NCBI GenBank assembly: GCA_030248215.1
Contig: JASANG010002241.1
Location: 62,001 to 126,000, forward strand
Length of the DNA stretch: 64,000 nucleotides
From: Enoplolaimus lenunculus
Lineage: Eukaryota > Nematoda > Enoplea > Enoplida > Thoracostomopsidae
Direction: 5' to 3'
The stretch's first letter is position 1, and each line of letters begins with the position of its first letter. Under the pieces are notes generated by a model that saw nothing but the letters and a program-made list of their open reading frames with translations, made no database searches and was not told the origin of the DNA. Below are positions 58,582 to 64,000 of this stretch, piece by piece. A program made the translations under genes and the position numbers.

Positions 58582-60596
58582 AGTATTTTTTCACCGGAAT
58601 TTTCCAGTATTTTCGGTATTGAAAATTTTTCCCATTCCAAATTTAAGAAAAACTGACATATTATTCTAACTTATTTTTTAAAATTGTCTGAGCGTGTATT
58701 GCTAAATTTTCAATTTGGGTCATACTTTATCTTTGATCAAACGTTTCCAGCTACTGCAAGACTTTGGCATCCTAAATGGTGTGTTTACCAACAAGTTATC
58801 AAAGCTACAAACAATACCAGCCCTGACGCACCACCTTTTACTATCTACTACTGGGTTACGGAATCCAATTTTGTGTATGCTTAACCAAAAATTAAACCAA
58901 ACCTTTTATATAACATGGTTCTGACATATATTTTATACACCGCTATGCATTAATTAACTTCAGTGCGCTATTTGCTCCAATCATAATTGACCGGCAGCCA
59001 GTGTCATTTGTTAAAGAAGGACAATGTAGCATCATTTTTGCGGGAGCTCAGACTCCCTGTCCGCCATTGGCTGCAGGATCACATTCACTCAATTTGTTAA
59101 TCTTTTTAAAAACTAAACATTTATGTTTAATACGCGACCTAGTTTAGCGAAGCTATTTTACTTTGAAGGTTGTCTTTTGTCGCGTACCAATGCGTCAACC
59201 TTAATAGAATATAACGCATTTTGTGCAAAGATTAAAAAACACATTTAAATTTAAACTTAAAATAAGAACAAAAAATCCTAATCAAAACTTGGTCATCTGT
59301 CATGTGTGTAACTTCTTCTTTGTCTACGCAACACAAGAAAACAATCTTTCGTGGTAAAAAAATTGGACATAACGGTGTAACCGTGAACTTGTTTTCTAAT
59401 ATAATTTTCCCGAACGTATTTTGTTCGGCTAATTTCGTTGCAAACTATCGAATCATTTTTGCGCATCGATGCAAATTTGTCATGTGAAAAAATTTCATTT
59501 TTTTCACTAAATTTAAAATTTACTGCGTTCCAATGCAGGGGCGTGACCAGGACTTCATTTCAGGGCATTACAGCTTCGCGTATTGTTGCGAGCGAGTGTA
59601 CGAAAAGGAAAAACCTTGTTTAACAATTTGGAACTAAAGAAAACACTGTAGAAGATTCTTTTTTGTCTTACCAAAAATTTCGGGAGGAAGTGTATCCACT
59701 CGGTCTCATCTGTTGTGTACCCATTTGTCTCGAAATGTCATAAAACATGCGTGCCTAGTAACGGTGAAATTTTTTACGCAACTGTAAAAAATAGTTGTCA
59801 AAATTGTAAAACAAACGCAGTTGACGCAAAAACATCGAAAGTGATTTGTGTTCCACTATGATGGCGATGGCGAAAATTAGCTAGACAAGTTGATAGGTGC
59901 GAAACGCAACGACTGGGCAGCGGTTTTAAACAAAGTTTCAATGAAAATTTAAGAAAATTGCAATTCGATTTCAACGGTCAAATTTTGCCGTCCAATTAAC
60001 CGTAACGCAGGCCAAGAAAACATGGCTGAATGCTTGGAAAATTAGCAAAATTTAATATTTTTCAATTAACAGTTGCAAAAATATTGTGCAATTTGAAAAT
60101 TGCATTGTTTCGCCGCGTAAAATGGTACGGAAATGTACTATAAAGTGACAACCGTTCGGCCAGCAACGATTTTTCGGGATGCAAATAAAAATTTATGTTC
60201 TCTGTTCAAAAATTGAATGATCTGTAGCTGTGTTTGAACTTTAAATTTATTTTAATAATAAGTGTAATAAAACGGAAAATGTAACAAATATAACGCTGCA
60301 AAACTATGATGCAATTGGCGGCGAACTTTCTTTCACCTATCATTACTAAAGATATGAGGATAATTCATGAACTTTAATTAATCTAAAAAAATTTATACTT
60401 CTGCGTAGTTAGAAATGTTCAAATTTGTCCCATAGGAAAATCAAAAAATTCAACATTGGCATCCAGCGTGAATCTTCTTTGAAGCTAAGAAATGAGATAC
60501 TAGCTCAGTTTAATCTGTGAAGAAATCCTAATAGATTGTTCAAACCCTGAGCATGACAACGATATACGATTTTGTAACATTTCATACAGCAATGTA
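58582..60596. other. Intergenic DNA right of the LTR element
   Basis: This is AT-rich with only short frames. One at 58684-58884 (66 codons) has a protein-like composition (ARLWHPKWCVYQQV) but no recognisable domain. No repeat ends or RNA genes were identified. Confidence 0.4.
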
Positions 60597-61021
60597 CTGC
60601 AGTTAACCGAATAATAATAGGGGGTCGCCAATTTGAGTCTCAATCAATAGGAGTAAGTATACCTAATAAGAGTTCGTAAGCGTATAGTGTCGCTAAATCC
60701 CAATTAGAGTACATAAATGTCACTTATTCCTAATTGTAGTGCACAAATGATTCCAGGACGAAATAAAGTTGAGTTCGAAACTTTAAAACATATTTAAGTT
60801 TTGAAAGTACATTCGTAACGATAACTTTGCATTATCGCTCAAGTTTTTGATACAAGACAAATAAACATTTAATTCAAATCGGTGCAATACCGGATATATC
60901 AGTAACAAATGGCGGCCGAGAGCTGGTTAAGAGTAATATCGGTCCGTAGCCGAATAACAAGGGTTACCCACTGGAGAGGGCAAATAAACATTTGTCCTCC
61001 ATCTTATTCGGGTCCCTACAG
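60597..61021 (+). mobile_element. TA-type MITE, diverged copy
   Basis: The ends CTGCAGTTAACCGAATAA and CTTATTCGGGTCCCTACAG, and the interior, match the family at 22391-22825. TA precedes the left end (60595-60596); the right-hand TA has changed to TG. 425 bp, no coding capacity. Confidence 0.85.
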
Positions 61022-64000
61022 TGCAGTGGAGATAAACAAACCCGACGCCACTATATAAAGCAAAATTGAATTTTACCTACGGCGTTAAAATTAGAAATTT
61101 TTAAACGAATATTCAGCTTTCATCTACAAACTTGTAATCAATTCAAGTGTCCCTTATTTGTTTTGGGGGAACTTGGATTCCTAATTTATAAGTGCCATGG
61201 TGGTTTAAAAAGTTTATTAATTGAAATTTGTAGCTAAAATGTGTTTATGCTTTGTAGCTGGAATTTTAATTGATTTGACTTGAGTAGCTCTAGACAGTAT
61301 ACAAATAGCCAATTATGGCGAATTATAAAACAACCTCCTGCGTAACGAGTAAAATTCTGAACACATTTTATTATCATTTCTCGTGATCGTCGTGAAATGA
61401 TTTCAATTTTAAGAAAAAATATTTAAAAAGTTTAAACTCAAAAGAATCCGCAACAGCATCTGTGATGCAAACAAAACAAAGTTTAAATACTGAAAAAAAG
61501 GTAGCAGAATCGTCGATCACAAGTCAAAATTGATCAGTGCGTGGATTTTGTTTACAAATTCAAAGAAGTTCACGCGCTCTCTTCAAGATTTGTTTACGCG
61601 AGAATCTTTTGACGCCAAGCTGTTTTTTGAGTACTTTGCAAGCAGTATTCTGCTCGGATTTTGATTCTGCTTAGTGATTTGGGACGGGAAGAGATGTTGG
61701 AGCGCTTCCCCCTTATAATTTCGAAACCAAAAGCTTGTATTAAGATTTAATGCTAAAGTTGCGTTTGTTTCTTGATAGCCTTAGATTAATTTTTTGCTTA
61801 GGCTTAGGCTTAGACTTAGGTGTAAGCTCACTCGTACACTTAGGTTTACGCTTAGGCTTAGGAATATTCCGTTGTAGAAGGGTTATAACCTAGAGAGCCT
61901 AAGGGGGGGCAGCTCCGCGCACTCACGCCTCCCTGTCATCGTCAATAAAATGTATGACGAATGCTGGCCAACGAAAAGCAAAATCTCCATGCCAAACTTT
62001 CATTAAGTTAGTTTGTTCGATAACCACATTTAGTTCCGTCAACTTTTTACACGGGTTGCAGCGTAAATGTATAACTCACCCCCAAGATGATAGGATTGCA
62101 ATCTCACCTCTAGAATACAGCACAGATAATCCTAGCAAGATTTTTGTTTTAAGCTCAGAGGGTGACAAAAACAATTTTAAACCTCACCTATAACTGTAAA
62201 CGGGAGGTTTCTGGTCGACAGACTTAAACTTTCCGTGCTATAAATAAAAAACCTATAACGCATTAAATTTTACTTCAAAATTAGTTCCAATATTTATTTG
62301 TTCTTGTATCATAAACTTATGAAATAAATCTAAACACTGCCGAACAGTTTTGTGCAAAGTGTGCAGCTTGGAAATTGCAAGAATTTATTGAATTTGTTGT
62401 ACCGCTTTGCTTCTGGTAATAAGACGTTGTCCTAAATTTGAAAAATTTTGTATTTGAAATTTTAGTATTAATAAACTCGATACAAATCGCGTAGGTGGTA
62501 CAACTTTACGCCTTTAACACGTTTTTAAAACAGTGAGACACTTTGTGATCGGCCAAAACTATATTTAGATACGACTATTTAAGTAATATCTAAAACTGAT
62601 TGGAAAATCATGTAAAAATAAACTATTTTAAATGCTTTTCGCGTTTCAGACAGCATCTTTTAAAACGCTTTTGTTAGCCAAGCGCAAGATTAGAAGTTTA
62701 CAAGTGAAAGCAAAAACAAAATCAGAATAAAGTACTTTCGGTTAAAAATAAAAATGAAGTTCCAACATACGGCAAGCTTTCACATGTTAACTTGAAATTA
62801 CCGCATAATTCGGATATAAGATAGTTCTCGGACAGGAGACGAAGTTTGTTATCGGCGTTTTTGTTATATCCGGGTTTGTCTATTTTGATTAGGTAAGTAC
62901 GCAAACACATAGAACATCGGTTTTGTAACAGTTGTAGACATAAACACAGACAAAAGTAGATTTTCAATCAGTGTTCACAAACAATTCAGTCTAAAATTAC
63001 TTTTCTTTTGGTTGCTTTCTAGATAAATGACTGCAATGACTCAATTGCATTTGTCATTGAGCTTCACCAAAACTGACCTTTGTTGGATCGATTTTCGACA
63101 TTACACTATTACTCAAAACGAACTCTCTTATGTCGGGAAGGACGGGGCCATGAGAAAATGTCTCTTTTATATCCGGTTTTTTCTAATATCCGGCTCTCTT
63201 ATATTCAGGTCTAATTTATTTACTTAATACAGGCTCTAATTTGGTACCAGAGAAAATATCTTATATCCGGGTTTCTCTAATAGCCGGGTTTCTTATAATC
63301 GCGTTACAATGTATTACAGAATTGTCTTCGTTGAAGTTTGCCAGCGTACAGCTAAAATCATTTTCAATCATATCTTTAAAATTGTAGAACAGTTCAAATT
63401 TCAATTCAACCGTTTTGTATCCGATTTCATGACTCAGTCAGGATATTGGCAAAAGGAGTTGTGATCCATAAAATGTTGTAGGGGAGATTCACTTGCGACG
63501 AACCAAAACTGTGATAAAAACTTTTGTACCAAAATCACAAACGGGGATCTTGACTGACACCTGACAGAAACCCCACTGACTTAGTTCTTGCGTAATTTTA
63601 AGCAATTAAAAATACAACTTGTTCTAGTCGATCAATGGGCATCTGAACTCCGATGTGTTTCCAGGTGCAGTCAAAGCGTCTGAAAACGGTTTGTCAATAT
63701 TCTCAAATTTCAAAATTATATACCTTTTAAGTACATTATTATTTACGAAAAAGAAAACACCAAAATTGCACATTTTAGAAATAGAAGATCTAAAATCTGT
63801 AACTAAACATCAATGTAGACTATCACTAATGTCCGACCATCATTACTCACGGATGTGTTTCGTTTGTTGTTTGTAGGTCACACTGTTTGCATTGCACATG
63901 CTTTTGCATTTAAATACTGCAATCGAATTACAAAATTGAAATTGCATTTATGAGTATTCATGCAATATTGCTAATTGTATTACACAGATGACGTTGCGTC
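61022..64000. other. Intergenic DNA to the window end
   Basis: A degenerate TTAGGC array lies at about 61790-61872. TTATATCCGGGTTTCTCTAA-like motifs recur near 62865, 63165 and 63270, with an opposite-strand CGGATATAAGATAG at 62812, suggesting a decayed inverted-repeat transposon. GGTCGACAGACTTAAACTTT at about 62212 resembles 2506-2524. A TTTCCAG acceptor-like site at about 63657 precedes a 70-codon frame of unknown meaning. Confidence 0.4.
61790..61872. repeat. Degenerate TTAGGC array
   Basis: TTAGGCTTAGGCTTAGACTTAG and, 40 bases on, CTTAGGCTTAGG are near-perfect TTAGGC hexamers in this orientation. The (CCTAAG)n MITE family carries the same repeat on the other strand, but no terminal inverted repeat is visible here. 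Confidence 0.7.

Noticed and set aside
1-64000. Nematode identity inferred from TTAGGC arrays, and a search for an SL1 spliced-leader sequence
   Set aside because: No spliced-leader sequence was found. The TTAGGC arrays belong at least partly to a MITE, so they are not telomeres here and cannot place the species.

Overview
The window is nuclear DNA from an invertebrate animal, most likely a protostome. It is AT-rich, carries split genes with GT..AG introns of about 120 to 1100 bases, and has long gene-free stretches packed with small non-autonomous transposons. A divergent ionotropic-receptor (IR) type gene points to a protostome. Short degenerate arrays of TTAGGC, the nematode-type telomere hexamer, recur through the window, but they sit at least partly inside a mobile element and are only a weak hint of lineage. 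I cannot name the species.

Layout, left to right. 1-5.4 kb: the 3' part of a DEG/ENaC sodium-channel gene on the + strand (four exons, 2549-5377), preceded by a 1.1-kb GC-rich minisatellite; its introns carry a hAT-type MITE and a second MITE. 5.4-29.1 kb: no gene I can support. It holds several MITE families with visible terminal inverted repeats and, for some, 8-bp, TA or TTAA target duplications; a frameshifted LINE reverse-transcriptase fragment; tRNA-like sequences; and one old LTR relic. 29.1-36 kb: a complete eight-exon M14 metallocarboxypeptidase gene (752 codons in the long form) with a signal peptide, full catalytic set, a transthyretin-like domain, a Ser/Thr-rich stalk and a hydrophobic C-terminus. 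A cysteine-rich exon-like ORF lies on the opposite strand inside its last intron. 40.0-41.4 kb: a single-exon IR/iGluR-like receptor, with two inverted copies of a piggyBac-type MITE around it. 43.5-46.4 kb, minus strand: a three-exon gene for a single-pass membrane protein with a C-terminal NHL-type beta-propeller; a possible extra first exon lies at 49.4-49.6 kb. 50-54.5 kb: repeats, a long AAC microsatellite and one ShKT-like exon fragment. 54.6-58.6 kb: a young non-autonomous LTR retrotransposon with near-identical 1.48-kb LTRs and a structured RNA segment in its short interior. 58.6-64 kb: repeats only.

The genes do not form an obvious pathway. Three of the four recognised products are membrane proteins and the fourth looks membrane-tethered: an ion channel, a peptide-trimming ectoenzyme, a chemoreceptor-type channel and a propeller-bearing surface protein. 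I see no sign that they are co-regulated. The exon models are supported by matching intron phases and consensus splice sites, but not by transcripts.
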